Shown piece by piece: positions 21,800 through 33,887 of a DNA stretch of 64,000 bases. The notes beneath the pieces are model-generated. The model worked only from the letters and a program-made list of their open reading frames with translations, was not told the origin of the DNA and did not search any database. The position numbers were made by a program, and so were the translations under genes. Position 1 is the first letter of the stretch. The number at the start of each line of letters is the position of its first letter. This DNA comes from Humulus lupulus. Its lineage: Eukaryota; Streptophyta; Magnoliopsida; Rosales; Cannabaceae. Where the stretch lies: positions 17,918,896-17,982,895 of the forward strand of contig NC_084802.1 of the NCBI RefSeq assembly GCF_963169125.1. The letters are read 5' to 3'.

Positions 21800-24700
21800 T
21801 ATCCTCGATAGTATATGTTCTAGTATCGCTGGATTTGGTAGCAATACATTCGTATATCTCGTTAGGAATGATAGAAAAACTAGACAAACCTAGTGAAAGA
21901 TTTAGAACTAGGTTTGTAACCGAGTTGCCTTCGGGCAAAGTAGTTCTATCATCACGAATAGTACGAGGCGTACCGATCAAGATTGAGGACATAGAACTAG
22001 AAGGAGACCTGATAGAGCTAGTGATCAAGGACTTCGACGTAATACTAGGCATGGATTGGCTAGCACGGCATGGCGCAACCATCGACTGCAAATGCAAGAA
22101 GGTGATGTTCGAGACTCCTGACGGCCAGAGACTATGCTTCATGGGACAAGCTTCAGGATTACGCACCCTGTTAGTATCATCTCTCAAAGCTCAGAGAATG
22201 ATGGAGAAAGGATGTCAAGCATTCTTAGCCAGCATCACGAATGTGGAAAGGGAGATGCCACTTAAGGTTGGAGATGTCCGAGTTATACAAGAATTTCCAG
22301 AGGTATTTCCTAATGACTTGCCAGGATTGCCACCAACTCGAGAAATAGACTTCACGATAGAATTAGTACCAGGCACCGAGCCTATCTCTAAGGCACCATA
22401 CCGGATGGCACCTACGAAACTCAAGGAGTTAAAGACGCAGCTACAAGAACTCCTAGACTTGGGTTTTATTAGGCCAAGCCATTCACCATGGGGAGCTCCG
22501 GTACTATTCGTGAAGAAGAAGGACGGAAGTATGCGGATGTACATAGACTATCATGAGCTGAACAAAGTAACGATTAAGAACAAGTACCCGCTACCTCGGA
22601 TCGATGATTTGTTTGATCAACTCTGAGGCGCGACGATATTTTCAAAGATCGATTTACGGTCCGGGTATCATCAGCTCAAGGTAAAGGGAGAAGATATTCC
22701 TAAGACAGCCTTTAGGACTCGTTATGGACATTACGAGTTCTTGGTTATGTCTTTTGGTCTTACTAATGCACCAGCCGCGTTTATGGACTTAATGAATAGG
22801 GTCTTCAAGGACTACTTGGATGAATTCGTCGTTGTGTTCATCGACGACATTTTAATTTACTCCAAGGATGAAGTAAAGCACGAGGAACATTTGAGGATGA
22901 TTCTGACGCGATTGAAGGAGCATCAACTCTACGCAAAGTTCAAGAAATGCGAGTTTTGGCTTTCGCAAGTGGCGTTCCTCGGGCACATTATATCGAAAGA
23001 TGGAGTTGCAGTAGATCCATCAAAGGTAGAGGCCGTGAAGGTTTGGCCAAGACCAAAGAACGCATCTGAAGTAAGAAGCTTCTTAGGGCTAGCAAGTTAT
23101 TATAGGAAGTTTGTAGAGGGCTTTTCTAAGATAGCCACTCCGCTCACCAACCTGACCCGGAAGCAACAAAAGTTTAATTGGAATGATAAGTGTGAGGAAA
23201 GCTTTCAGTTGCTTAAGGATAAGCTTTGCTCAACACCAGTACTCAGTGTACCGACACCCAACGATAAGTTCGTTGTCTACTGCGATGCATTGAAGCAAGG
23301 ATTGGGTTGCGTACTAATGCAAAATGACAAGGTGATAGCTTATGCCTCACGACAGCTAAAGGAGTACGAACAGCGCTATCCAACTCACGATATGGAGTTG
23401 GCAGCGGTGGTCTTTGCGTTAAAAATTTGGCGCCATTATCTTTACGGAGAACGGTGCGAGATTTATACAGACCACAAAAGTTTAAAGTACTTCTTTACTC
23501 AGAAGGAGCTTAACATGAGGCAGCGCCGGTGGTTGGAGTTAGTAAAGGATTACGACTGCGAAATCCTATACCACCCGGGAAAGGTGAACGTAGTAGCCGA
23601 TGCGCTTAGTAGGAAAAACTATGGGAATTTAGCAGCCTTAGCCAGAATAGAAAAGCCGCTACAGCAGGAGCTGATCAGTGCCGGAATAGAAGTAGTTATA
23701 GGCAAGCTGGCTAACTTGTCTATCCAATCGAATCTGCTAGAGGACATACAGATTGGTCAGAGACATGATGACACGCTAGCAGCACATATGGATGCAGTCA
23801 GAGAAGGCAAGACTACAGATTTCTCAATATCTAGCCAAGGCTTATTGAGATATAAGGATCGGGTATGCGTGCCAAATGATCAAAGTATTAAGAAGATGAT
23901 TCTAGAAGAAGCGCACAGTACCCCGTACTCAGTTCACCCAGGGTCAACCAAGATGACTCATGATGTTAAGGCAGTATATTGGTGGCTAGGAATGAAGAAG
24001 GACATAGCAGAGTTTGTGTCTAAGTGTCTTGTATGCCAGCAAGTGAATGCGAAGCATCAGCGGCCTGCAGGTTTATTGCAACCGCTTAGCGTACCAGAAT
24101 GGAAGTGGGACGATATAGCAATGGACTTCGTGACGGGTCTGCCAAAGACGAATAAGCAGCATGATTCCGCTTGGATAGTAATAGATAGACTGACCAAGTC
24201 GGCTCATTTCCTGCCTGTTAAAACTTCATACACGACAGACCAATATGCAGACATCTAAATCCAAGAGATTGTACGGTTGCATGAAATCCCCAAGACAATA
24301 GTGTCAGATAGAGGATTGGTGTTTACATCAAGATTTTGGGGAAGTTTACAGCAAGCTATGGGTACTAAGTTAAGTCTTAGTACAGCTTTTCATCCTCAGA
24401 CAGAGGGGCAGTCCGAGCGTACGATTCAGATCTTAGAGGATATGCTACGCGCGTGTATACTTGATTTCGGAGGATCGTGGAACAAGTACTTACCGCTGAT
24501 CGAGTTCTCATACAACAGCAGCTACCAGTTGATGATCGGGATGGCACCTTATGAGTTGCTTTATGGAAGAAGGTGCCGATCACCGTTGCACTGGGACGAG
24601 GTAGGAGAAAGGCAGCTTCTTGGGCCCGAAGCTGTTAGACAAGCTCAAGAAGCAGTAACGCTTATTAGACAGTGTATGCTTGCTGCTCAAAGCCGTCAGA

Positions 24701-25029
24701 AAAGCTATGCGGATGCCAAGCGACGCGATGTGGAGTTCCAAGTTGGAGATCAAGTCTTCTTGAAGATATCTCCTATGAAAGGTGTCAAGCGGTTCGGGAA
24801 GAAAGGCAAGCTTAGTCCCCGATTCATAGGTCCTTTTGAGATATTGGACAAAGTGGGACCAGTTGCGTATAGACTAGCCCTACCGCCAGCACTAGCCGAT
24901 AGTCACAACGTGTTCCACATCTTGATGCTACGCAAGTATGTGTCCGACCCATCTCACGTCCTCAAGTACGATACGATAGCGCTCCAGAAAGACTTAAGTT
25001 ACGAGGAACGACCGGTTAGCATCCTATAG
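21800..25029 (+). pseudogene. gypsy pol (PR-RT-RNase H-integrase), stops
   Basis: One frame carries, in order: an aspartic protease remnant ([15 protein letters not shown] to [17 protein letters not shown], 21830-22100); RT with [22 protein letters not shown] and the catalytic [10 protein letters not shown] near 22840; RNase H starting [16 protein letters not shown] near 23270; integrase with the H-H-C-C zinc site ([11 protein letters not shown] to CLVCQQV) and core motifs DFVTGLP, VSDRGLVFTSRFW and EGQSERTI; then the C-terminal GKLSPRFIGPFEIL and a chromodomain-like end. Stops are TGA at 22624, TAA at 24256 and TAG at 25027, which cuts the tail. The protease active-site triplet, normally D-S/T-G, reads DLV. 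No frameshift is seen from 21835 on. Confidence 0.93.
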
Positions 25030-25187
25030 AGAGGGATGAAGTAGTTACGGTCCAAGAGCTTTCCTATAGTCAAAGTCCTATGGAGTAACAGTTCTGAATG
25101 AGAGGCAACGTGGGAGTTGGAGGAGGACATGCAAGGCCGGTATCCGGAGTTATTTGGTAAGTAAATTTCGAGGACGAAATTCTTTTT

Positions 25188-25200
25188 AGTAGGGGAGAAT
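25188..25200 (+). other. polypurine tract of gypsy element
   Basis: AGTAGGGGAGAAT directly abuts the 3' LTR at 25201 and follows the CGAGGACGAAATT block typical of this lineage. Confidence 0.85.
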
Positions 25201-27122
25201 TGTAGAGTCCAAGAACTTTACTTAGCTAATTATTTAGTAGTATTATAGTATGTATAGTATTATCTTTGTAACTGTGGATTTTTGGTTCAGACCGGGAATT
25301 ATTTGGACACTCATAGTAGTACTTATAGATTTTCTAAGTTTAACCTATAGTTTAAGAATATTAATGTTAACCTAAGGTTTGATTATATGACTGATATTAA
25401 GGATAATATTTATTATACTATAAGGTTTAGATAAGGACCAATAGGATTTTAAGCACATGTTATGAATGGGTGATTGAGGATTAAGTATTTTGAGGATTTA
25501 ATTTAATAAGGAGTAAAGTTTGAATGCTATAAGGTCAGTCAGCAGCTTTGAATACGTTGAGGGCTTAGTCAAGGCTGTTTACTCCATTCAAACTTAGCTA
25601 AAAATGTGTAATTTCGTGTTTAATTAATCAGTGTGTGTCGATATATCGCAGATATAGGGGGCGATATATCGCAGCACGTAGATACGGAAAACACGAGACG
25701 GTGCACGACAGCCTCGGGCATACTGGCCCAGGCGATATATCGCCTACAGGGGGCGATATATCGCCTCCTTCAGTGTATTTTGAAATGTTTTGAATTCATT
25801 TTCCATTCAGCCATTCAACCTCTTGATAAGTCCAGCATCTTTTTGAACGAGTCTTCAGCCTCTGCTGAACGATTATTCAAATTATTTTCACCTAAAAAGC
25901 TATTATTTTTATTCAAGTAAAATCAAGATCCTTTCATTCCTAAACTCTATAAATAGGACCTAGTGCCCAGCCATTATTCATCTTTTGCTCTAAGTTCAAA
26001 GGCTGCAAGTGCTAAGTGAGTGTGAGAGTATAAACACCTGGGTTTGGGAATCATAAGCTTGATCATCATAAGCTTATCAAACACTTTGGGAAGTAAGGTT
26101 TTAGAGTATTTCAGTTTGAGGTGTAGATTGATCTTACAAGTCTTCAAGGTAACCCAAAACTCTAGTTCAATTCTGTATTTGTTCTTTTAAGTTCTCATAG
26201 TCTTCTACTCAGCCTCTAACCTTAATCTTTATTTTGGTTAGGAAATCTAAGTTCTTGAGCACATAAGTTTTGGTAAGTATGTTTTTCAATGGTTTAGTCT
26301 TCCCATTCCTTTTCATCTCATTTTCTTCATTAGACTCACTCTTTTTCATAATGATTATTAGGAGTGTTCCAAAGTCCCAACACTGTCCACATATCCCGGT
26401 AACTTTGGTAAGGAAAATAGGATAGAATCTATATGTTTTATGCTTATGTTATCTTATGTTTTATGTTATGAAATATGTTATAAAATATGTTATGAATATA
26501 TATGTTTGTAGGCTTGGGCATATGACCCATATGACTAACAAGACCCCAAATAGATTATGGGCATATGACCTACTTAGCTAGTAGGACCCCACTAATCTCA
26601 TGGGCATATGACTTGTTTAGTCTATGGGACCCCAAGTAATAATGGCCATTATAGTATGTGCATGATAAAGTGTTATGTTATGTCTTTATGTATTATGAAA
26701 TTTATGTACATGATGTATGTGTTAGATTTTCCTTGTTGGGCATTAGGCTCATTCCTTTTTGTTTTATGTGTAGGAAAATAACTTTAGAGGCGGTAAGATT
26801 CGTGGACGCTTAGAGAATGTGTATCGGTGATGGACGGATTCAAGGAGTCGAGAGTTCGATTTTCGAGGATGAAGTCATTTATTTATGGTCTTTATATGTA
26901 TTTTTCGCATTTACTATGTAATCTCTTTATTTTATAAATCATGTTATGTTTTGTTTTTCAAACAATGGGATCCCATATCCTTCTTGGTATTTATGTAAGT
27001 AACTCGTATTTCTATAAGTTTTCTAATAAAATTATGGTATTTTCGCAAATGTAAGTTTTAGTAAGAATTTGTATGTATAGTTTCGTTAATGGTCCAAAAG
27101 TCTAGAGTAGTGGGTCATTACA
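25201..27122 (+). repeat. 3' LTR of gypsy element
   Basis: A 1,922-bp LTR, longer than the 5' copy mainly through one extra CGATATATCG unit (about 23 bp near 25649-25672) and an extra 12-bp TTATAAAATATG-like unit near 26478. It keeps TATAAATAG at 25948-25956 and TGGGATCCCA at 26966-26975. It ends CATTACA at 27122, followed by the TSD GAGGT. Confidence 0.95.
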
Positions 27123-27127
27123 GAGGT

Positions 27128-28200
27128 ATCCGTACAAAATAATTTCCTAACACCCGAAAGTATCATCTTTTAACAACAACAACAACAGTAAGAACTTCCT
27201 TATAACTATCAATCGAAAAATATATATGTAAAGTAGTTTGGCCCATTGATTTGCTCTTTAGAGCTGCAAATACTTAATTTTTAATAACATTTTTATCTTA
27301 TAATTAATTAACCTCATAAATGGTGATTAGGGCCAGGAAAATCATTTTGTTGTACATATAATTATTACTATATAGATGTATATTTTCTTAATATAGGAGT
27401 TAAAAAATTGCTAACTTATTACAATTTAAAAGTTATTTATATTTATAACTAGCCCAAATTAAGACCAAATATTTTTATAATAAAATAAAGATTAGTTTTA
27501 TATAGAGAATTCTATTGTACATGCATGTATATATGTAGAATTATTTTTCTATATATATAGTAGTAACTTTTAGAAAGTATATATTAGGAGAAAATGAGAA
27601 TTTTAAAAGTGAAAACAATTATATAAAATATGATTTTTTTTTTAAAAATAATTCAAGCAAAAATTACACAAATTGAGAATTTATGGTTACATTTGGTAAC
27701 ACTTAAAAAAATAGTTTTTTATTTAATTAATTAAAAATTTGACAATTAAACATAAAATGTGTTTGATAACTCTATTTTTATTTATTATTTTTTAAAATTT
27801 TAATTTTCAAAAATTTTTTAAATTGTTTTTTACTTTTTTTTTCTCTTCTTCAAATCAACACCTCATATTGTTAAACAAAAAATAAAAATAAAAGTTATCA
27901 AACACATTTATTATTTTTTGTTTTTAAAAACAAAAAACAAAAATAATTACCAAACATATTTTTATTTTTGAAAAAATCTCAGAAAAATAGCAACCAAACC
28001 AAAATGTAGTACGCTTCAAAAAATACCATAATTCGGAAATTCTTTTAGAAAAATACCATATTGTAGAGACACAATTAGAAAAATATTATATTGTTGTAAC
28101 TTCATTAGGAAAATAGAATACATGAAAAAAGCAGCGAGAGAAATACCAAACGTGCTTCGGATAGTCTACGGCATTAGAAATGAAAAAAAAAAAGTAAAAC
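27128..28200. other. intergenic, AT-rich, no gene seen
   Basis: Contains an (AAC)n run near 27174-27187 and long A/T tracts with an inverted-repeat character between about 27690 and 27960. A diverged repeat of AGAAAAATACCATA-like units lies near 28015-28130. No coding frame or element end was recognised. The right part would hold the promoter of the DUF218 gene. Confidence 0.5.
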
Positions 28201-28344
28201 CAATAAATAATCTCCAAATGACAAAATCATGGATTCCTGAGAGAGAAAGAATCTCGTGGTCGTGGGAATATTTCCGAGAAACCTCCGAGAAACTATTCTG
28301 ATGTACTCTTCATTGCCTTTTCGAATTTTAATTCTTGCTAATCG

Positions 28345-28657
28345 GTAAATCCATGAACTTTGCTTCAGATCTCGATGTTTCTTCTTGGACTAAACTTAGA
28401 TCTTTCTTTTTCTTTTCTTTATATTAATCTACACTAGATATGAATTAACTCCTCTAGATATGATTTTAACTTCTCTTACCAATCTGCCAAAATTTTGTTC
28501 CCTTATACGCTTTCTCTGATATGGGAATTGGCTGATATTTGTTTTTCAACATTGGGTCAGAAGTTTCATGATTCCCACTTATCTGTTTGTGTAAATCGTT
28601 ATCTGGGTATGTTTGTTTTTCTTTCATTTTTCGAAACATTGGCTAAATTTGTTGTAG
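28345..28657 (+). other. probable 5' UTR intron of DUF218 gene
   Basis: A GGTAAATCC donor at 28345 and a TTTGTTGTAG acceptor ending at 28657, one base before the start ATG. The interval is T-rich, as expected for a plant intron. Support is by splice-site form only. Confidence 0.55.
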
Positions 28658-28658
28658 A

Positions 28659-30254
28659 ATGAGCAATTATTCATTTGGGTCTTCTGGAAGTCCTAAGTCT
28701 TTCAGTGCATACCCAAGAGGTGATTTTGATCTAGAATCTGGAACCATCAAAAGAGTCCGCAAGTATAAAAGTTCACCTTTACATCCCGCAAGAATGATCA
28801 AATCGATTCGAAACCGCCTGCATTATTATTTCAAGCTGCACCCCTTGTTATGTTTTCTCATCTCTTTGTCCCTTGGAGTCTCAGTTTTCTTAGTTTTATC
28901 TCTGTATGAGAGCCGTTACAAGTTGATGAGTGGTTATCAAAGTTATAATGTGGAACCACATAAGTATCCATTTCCCAAGCTCCAAAATTTAGTAATGGTT
29001 GCTGGGCATTCGATTTATACGAGCAATGGCTGTGGAAAAGTTGATGAGGAGAATTCTTGGTTTTTGGAGCCTTATCAGAAGAATCCAGGTCAAGCTGCTA
29101 CTTTTCTAGCTCATATAGAAGGGGGAATTAAACTTGCAGCCAAAGATGACAATGCTTTACTTCTGTTTAGTGGTGGAGAAACTAGGAAAGATGCTGGTCC
29201 AAGGAGTGAGGCACAGAGTTATTGGGCTATTGCTGAATCAAAAGGATGGTTTGGTGAGTTACTGTTATTGCTTTTCTTAACCGTGTTTTGACATGCTTTT
29301 TGAGTTGAGTTCATTTTTGAATGGTGGTATTATGTGCTTTATATGTTAATGACATGTTGAGTGAACACACTGGACATTTTCTGCTGTTTAATTGTAGGAC
29401 TATGAAGTTGAGTTTTTATGGTGCCAAATTAGTCCACCTGTCATTTGCTTATGTAAATTCTTTGTCTTGATAATTCTTAGGTAAAGGAGAATATATTAAA
29501 CAAAGGGCACTGACCGAAGAGCATGCAAGGGACAGCTTTGAAAATCTTCTCTTTAGTGTGTGCCGGTTCCGAGAACTAACAGGCACATACCCTCAAAATA
29601 TAACAGTGAGTTCAATTTATTCAAAACATTCTCTTGTATCCTTTTTTGTTTATTCTGCAAGCGTGCCTCATTATGGATGTTCTTAAAAACTTGTTTTGAT
29701 GATCAAGTTATTCCCAGTTTTAATTAGTTTTGACATATCTCATATTACAAATATCAAGATAGAGTGGAGGCTGGCATTTGGAGAGTCTAAATGTAATATA
29801 GTAGCGTGTTTGGAATCTTAGTGCAGTTGTAGGAGTCAATAGTACAGTAACTAGGTTGCAACCTGAGACATTGCAACTTTTGGGTTTTCTTTGTTTTTTT
29901 TTCTTAGCTTAATACCGATAATTCTGTTACCAGGTGGTAAGCTATGATTTTAAGGCTGAGAGATTTTCACAACTGCATCGATCTGCATTAGGCTTTCCAG
30001 AATCTAGGTTTTTCTTCTTGGGCACCCCAGCTACTTCATCCGCAAGAGAAGCTGCTGAGAAAGGCGAGGCTCTGGTGCGGACTCAGTTCAAAGAAGACCC
30101 TTATGGGTGTCGAGGTTCACTTCTTCACAAGAAATTAGGACGCGATCCTTTTCACAGAACAATCCCTTATCCTAACGGTTGTCCTGAGATTGAAGGTCTT
30201 TTCAGATACTGTGGAACAGATCCTTATCCAGCCTCCCTCCCATGGACTCAGTAA
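28659..30254 (+). CDS. DUF218 membrane-anchored protein, 3 coding exons
   Basis: Exons 28659-29253, 29481-29605 and 29934-30254 join in frame with GT-AG introns (donors GTGAGT and GTGAGT) to give 346 residues. An untranslated leader with a probable intron (28345-28657) precedes the ATG. The protein has a polar N-terminus, one hydrophobic segment at about residues 62-83, and a DUF218 domain from about residue 108 (LVMVAGHSIY, then ALLLFSGGETR, and EKGEALVRTQF near the end). DUF218 (YdcF-like) proteins are a conserved family of poorly known biochemical role; plant members are single-pass membrane proteins. No stop or frameshift is seen, so this is an intact host gene. The ATG was chosen because the frame is open from it to a family-like N-terminus. 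Confidence 0.9.
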
Positions 30255-30589
30255 AATTTTACTTACCTTTGATCCTTAACAACCTTAACAAAAACAATAG
30301 TTTGGGAGTTTTGGATTACTTATTTGGGTTCAAATCTTTAAATGTAGAAGGAATTAGAAACATTGGTTAGATGTATCATATACCAAAACCACAAGAATTA
30401 TTTGACTGTTATGGCACTATGAAAGGCTGGGGTATGGTAATTCACTTTTGTGTAAATCATATACAGACACAGAATGTTGCGCTATGTAACCTGTTATTCT
30501 TATGTACATTAATAATGCTGCTGTGTCATATTAAATTTGAAATTCAAGCACCTCTAAGATGTACATTAATAATGGTACATCGATGATGT
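30255..30589. other. DUF218 3' flank
   Basis: The 3' UTR and downstream flank of the DUF218 gene. The frame at 30371-30586 has no family signature and is not called. Confidence 0.5.
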
Positions 30590-31075
30590 TTCGATGCAAT
30601 CATGAAAATTTGATTTTTATCCAAAACTATGTTTTTTCTATGTAAAATCGATGTTGTTTCGATGCAAAATCGATGGTGTTTCGATGCAAAATCGATAGTA
30701 CATCGATGATGTTTCTGTACAAAATCGATGGTATTTCAATGCAAAATCGATGGTGTTTCGATGCAAAATCGATGGTGTTTTGATGGTACATCAATGATGT
30801 TTCGATGCAAAATCGATGGCATTTCGATGCAAAATCGATGGTATTTCGATGCAAAATTGATGGTATTTCGATGTTGTTGCGATGCAATCATGAAAACTTT
30901 TTTTTTTTTGCCAAAACGATGACTTTCCGATGCAAAATCGATGGTGTTTCGATGCCAAATCGATGATATTTCGATGCAAAATCGATGGTACATCGATGAT
31001 GTTTCGATTTAATCATGAAAACTTGATTTTTATCCAAAAGGATGCTTTTTCGATGCAATTTCGATGCTCTGCACT
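30590..31075. repeat. TCGATG minisatellite
   Basis: A run of about 22-bp units of the type AAAATCGATGGTGTTTCGATGC, repeated with variation about 12 times. It is interspersed with a longer unit ending GCAATCATGAAAA (near 30590, 30890 and 31010). TCGA occurs more than 25 times. Short frames on both strands are translations of the repeat, not genes. Confidence 0.92.
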
Positions 31076-31372
31076 GAAATTTGTCGAAAACTTTGTAGAT
31101 TCAGATTTTTTCACTCAAATGTCGGTTTCAGATGATTTTATTTTTTAATTTTGGTATTTTTTCGAGATCTACAAGATTAGAATGTTAGAGAAAGTGAGAG
31201 AATAAGAGATATTAGAGAGAGAAAGTTTGGATTGAAAGAAAAAATGAGTATTTAAATATTATGGGTATTTTTGTCTAAAAAATTGAAATTGTTATATATT
31301 TGAAATAGTAACTTATGGTGGCATATTAAAAGATTTCACTAAGTTATTATTGCATATATCATGAAATTTCCC
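30590..31372 (-). mobile_element. fragment of a MULE end with subterminal array
   Basis: Read on the minus strand from 31372, the sequence opens GGGAAATTTCATG..ATGCAATAATAACTTAGTGA, resembling the terminal repeat of the complete MULE at 33850 (GGGAAATTTGAC..ATGCATTAAGTGACA). It continues through a CT-rich leader with TCTCTCTCTAATATC into the TCGATG array, the same order as in the complete MULE. No matching left terminus is seen before the DUF218 stop codon, so this is a truncated or one-ended copy. Confidence 0.6.
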
Positions 31373-31574
31373 TTGTATAAATTGTAGCTGACTTGATTTA
31401 TTGATGGAAAGTACAGAGTCCCAGATAAAATGCTACTGTCTAACTCGATAGATGAAATTGAAGTACTTGGTATGCCTAATTGCCTTATGTGGCAAGGCTT
31501 ATTATTTCACACACAGAATATAAGCTTAATAGCTTGATTTCCTTTCAGCAGATTGTTTCAGTTGACTGAAAACA

Positions 31575-32667
31575 CTACCCAGTTTTCTTCATAAAGGGAC
31601 AAGTTGAAGCTCCATCTTCAGAGGTACTACCATCTGAGGTTGAACCCTTTAAAAGACCTCCAAGTAGTTCTCCACGATCAAGAAAGAACTCCACTTTCAC
31701 AATTTTCTCTTGTTCATCTAGCTGCAATATCAGACAGCAAGGAACTCATTTGATTTGTAAGTGTCCCATGCCTAGAAAAACTTAAATGATGTGCATATTT
31801 GTAATGTCACATAACATTATCATGCTAACCATGTCCAACTCAGCTGATCGGATTCAATATTATTCACTATACTTTAAACAATATAACTGATAAACTGAGA
31901 AAAGGGATAGCAGGAAATACCTCAAAAATGGACATGCCAAAGAGTTCAACGACTTCTCCAGTAGGGGCATGACCTTTGAAAGGGCCTTCCATATAGCCCC
32001 AGTGGCGGAACTTGTAAACAATCACTGGTGGACCAGAGTAGACATGAAGAACTTCCACTGCAAATCCTCGAGGAAAGGCAGTTGTGAAAGCTATGTGAGA
32101 AGAATCTGCTGTTTCTTCTGCCGGGTTGTAGCACCGCAAATTTTCTGGTAAGGAAGTCTGCATGAAGCTGTTGTAGCCTCCCCCAAGCTTACGCTTCTCT
32201 TCTAAAGTCAAAGCTTTTCTTCCTATAATTCCAATCTCCTTTTAAAACATATGACATTTGACATAAACGTGAACTTATTCGAACAATAATGACATTTTAA
32301 TTACCATTTAAGCTGAGAGTATACTTGTTACGGTCAACAGTTTTATAGTCCTCAAAGTTTGTCTTGTGGAACATCTCCATTTCCCATGTCTTCACAAGGT
32401 TTTGCACTTTCTCTTCAAGTGACCCTGTTGGCCATATCTACCACATTTACATATAATTTTAATGATCACTATAGATACTTGAACAGCTTATAAGTCCCAA
32501 AATAGATTTAAAATGTATTTATGTAGTACCTTAGTTCTGCCTTCTTCAAAGAGCTTGTTCACAACATCATAGTTGGGTGGGCCTCCATACCTCCATTTGG
32601 TGTTTTTCTCTGCTTCTCCATAGATATATGTACGGTACTTGTCTTCTTTAACTTCACAAGATGCCAT
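31575..32667 (-). CDS. pathogen-related (PR-like) protein, 4 exons
   Basis: Exons 32667-32530, 32437-32305, 32222-31921 and 31721-31575 join in frame to 239 residues. The product matches the plant 'pathogen-related protein' family described from barley: KYRTYIYGEAEKNTKWRYGGPPNYDVVNKLFEEGRTK, then IWPTGSLEEKVQNLVKTWEMEM, then GGGYNSFMQTSLPE, then VEVLHVYSGPPVIVYKFRHWGYMEGPFKGHAPTGE, then VKVEFFLDRGELLGGL. The family has a SnoaL/NTF2-like fold and is assumed cytosolic; its substrate is unknown. Introns are GT-AG. The ATG at 32667 was chosen over upstream in-frame codons because family members start with a short MAS-type N-terminus. No lesions are seen. It converges with the DUF218 gene. Confidence 0.92.
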
Positions 32668-32729
32668 CTTAGCTAATCTTAGTGTCAAGAGCTTATAAGA
32701 TTTTTTAGCAGTTTTAATTGTGACTTTCA

Positions 32730-33849
32730 ACTTCTGTGGATAGAGTTCTTATAGGACCCAAAAGGAAATTGACCAAGTCACCTATACACTGATGATTATA
32801 ACCATGACGTATTTGTGGTCTCCATAAGTTTTAGTCAATATTTCTTTATTTATTTATTTATTTTGTGGAGGTGGGGAACTGTATTAGGACAGAGAATCGG
32901 GATATATAGCAATAAAAACTCAAGAAAAAGAATTCTTTGTGTTTGGTTTTTCAGAGTTTTAAGATAATATATTATAGCGGTCCATGTTATGGTTTAAAAT
33001 ATTTTGAACTGCTAAGAGTTCAACGCTTAAATTTTGACTTGAGTTAATAACAAATGAAAGTATGCATGATTAATTGAATATCTCTGAAAGAAACATTAGT
33101 TAATAACAAATGAAAGTATGCATGATTAATTGAATATCTCTGAAAGAAACATTTTATTTAGGAAAGTTATCATTTGCTCAAATATTTTTTTATGCATTTC
33201 TAAACATGTCCCAAAAACTATTTTTTTTTTTTTGATACTAAAAAATTTGATTTTTCGCATGTGTAATAATAATAATAATAAATTGCGTTAGCGGTCCCTG
33301 AACTAGTGAGGAGTTTTTGCTGCTTAAAATTGTGAATTTTATTTTTTATTTTGGTGTTAAACTCGGGAAAATAGTGTATGGGCATGATGAAGAAACTAAC
33401 CCTTTATTAGGACTAAATAAATATCATGTTTCATATATGTGTTATAAGAAAATTTGAAAAGTTATTCCTTTTATTTTGAAGCTAAATTGGATACCATATA
33501 AAAGTGTACTAAAATATGTAAAACAAAACACATTACGATTAGTCAACATATTTCAAATTGATACCATCCACGTGTCCTAAATAGTCAATTATGTTATGCT
33601 GTTGATTACAACATGATATAATGCAAATAAGCCAAGAATTTACAAATTTTGAAGAGAAAATATCTCTCACGACTTTGCTTTTGAAATTTCAACTAGGACT
33701 TTTTCAACTATATTTCTATTTTCTAAGAAATGAGCAATGCTATCTGATCGAGGACGAATCTACGTTGGATCAAATAATTTCTTTCTTAGAAATTATATAC
33801 ATAATATACTAGAAAAAAAGTACCATAAGAAAATCAAATTATTTGAAAA
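32730..33849. other. intergenic / PR-like gene upstream region
   Basis: Upstream region of the PR-like gene, up to the MULE terminus. It holds the 56-bp duplication at 33042, A/T runs and a (TAA)n run near 33266-33281. The small frame at 33621-33812 has no family signature. No other gene is seen. Confidence 0.5.
33042..33153. repeat. 56-bp perfect tandem duplication
   Basis: Two identical 56-bp units, 33042-33097 and 33098-33153, beginning AGTTAATAACAAATGAAAG and ending GAAAGAAACATT. Perfect identity implies a recent event. Confidence 0.95.
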
Positions 33850-33887
33850 GGGAAATTTGACTTTTAATGCATTAAGTGACATTACAT
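33850..33887 (+). repeat. MULE left terminal inverted repeat
   Basis: Starts GGGAAATTTGAC and ends GACATTACAT. It matches the reverse complement of 42376-42413 at 36 of 38 positions. The 8-bp TSD TTTGAAAA precedes it directly. Confidence 0.93.

Larger units (their letters stand above)
17843..27122 (+). mobile_element. Ty3/gypsy element (Tekay-like), complete structure
   Basis: A structurally complete 9.3-kb LTR retrotransposon flanked by the perfect TSD GAGGT (17838-17842 and 27123-27127). The order is LTR (17843-19732), tRNA-iMet-type PBS (19735), an extra ORF (19885-20352), gag (20885-21720), protease-RT-RNase H-integrase (21800-25029), PPT (about 25188-25200) and LTR (25201-27122). The two LTRs differ by roughly two dozen substitutions and a few indels, so insertion was fairly recent. 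Gag and pol are broken, so the copy is non-autonomous now. The CGAGGACGAAATT motif before the PPT is common in Del/Tekay elements. Confidence 0.95.

Noticed and set aside
30590..31075. CRISPR-like regular repeats
   Set aside because: Units are short, variable, without unique spacers and in a plant genome; this is a minisatellite next to a MULE end.
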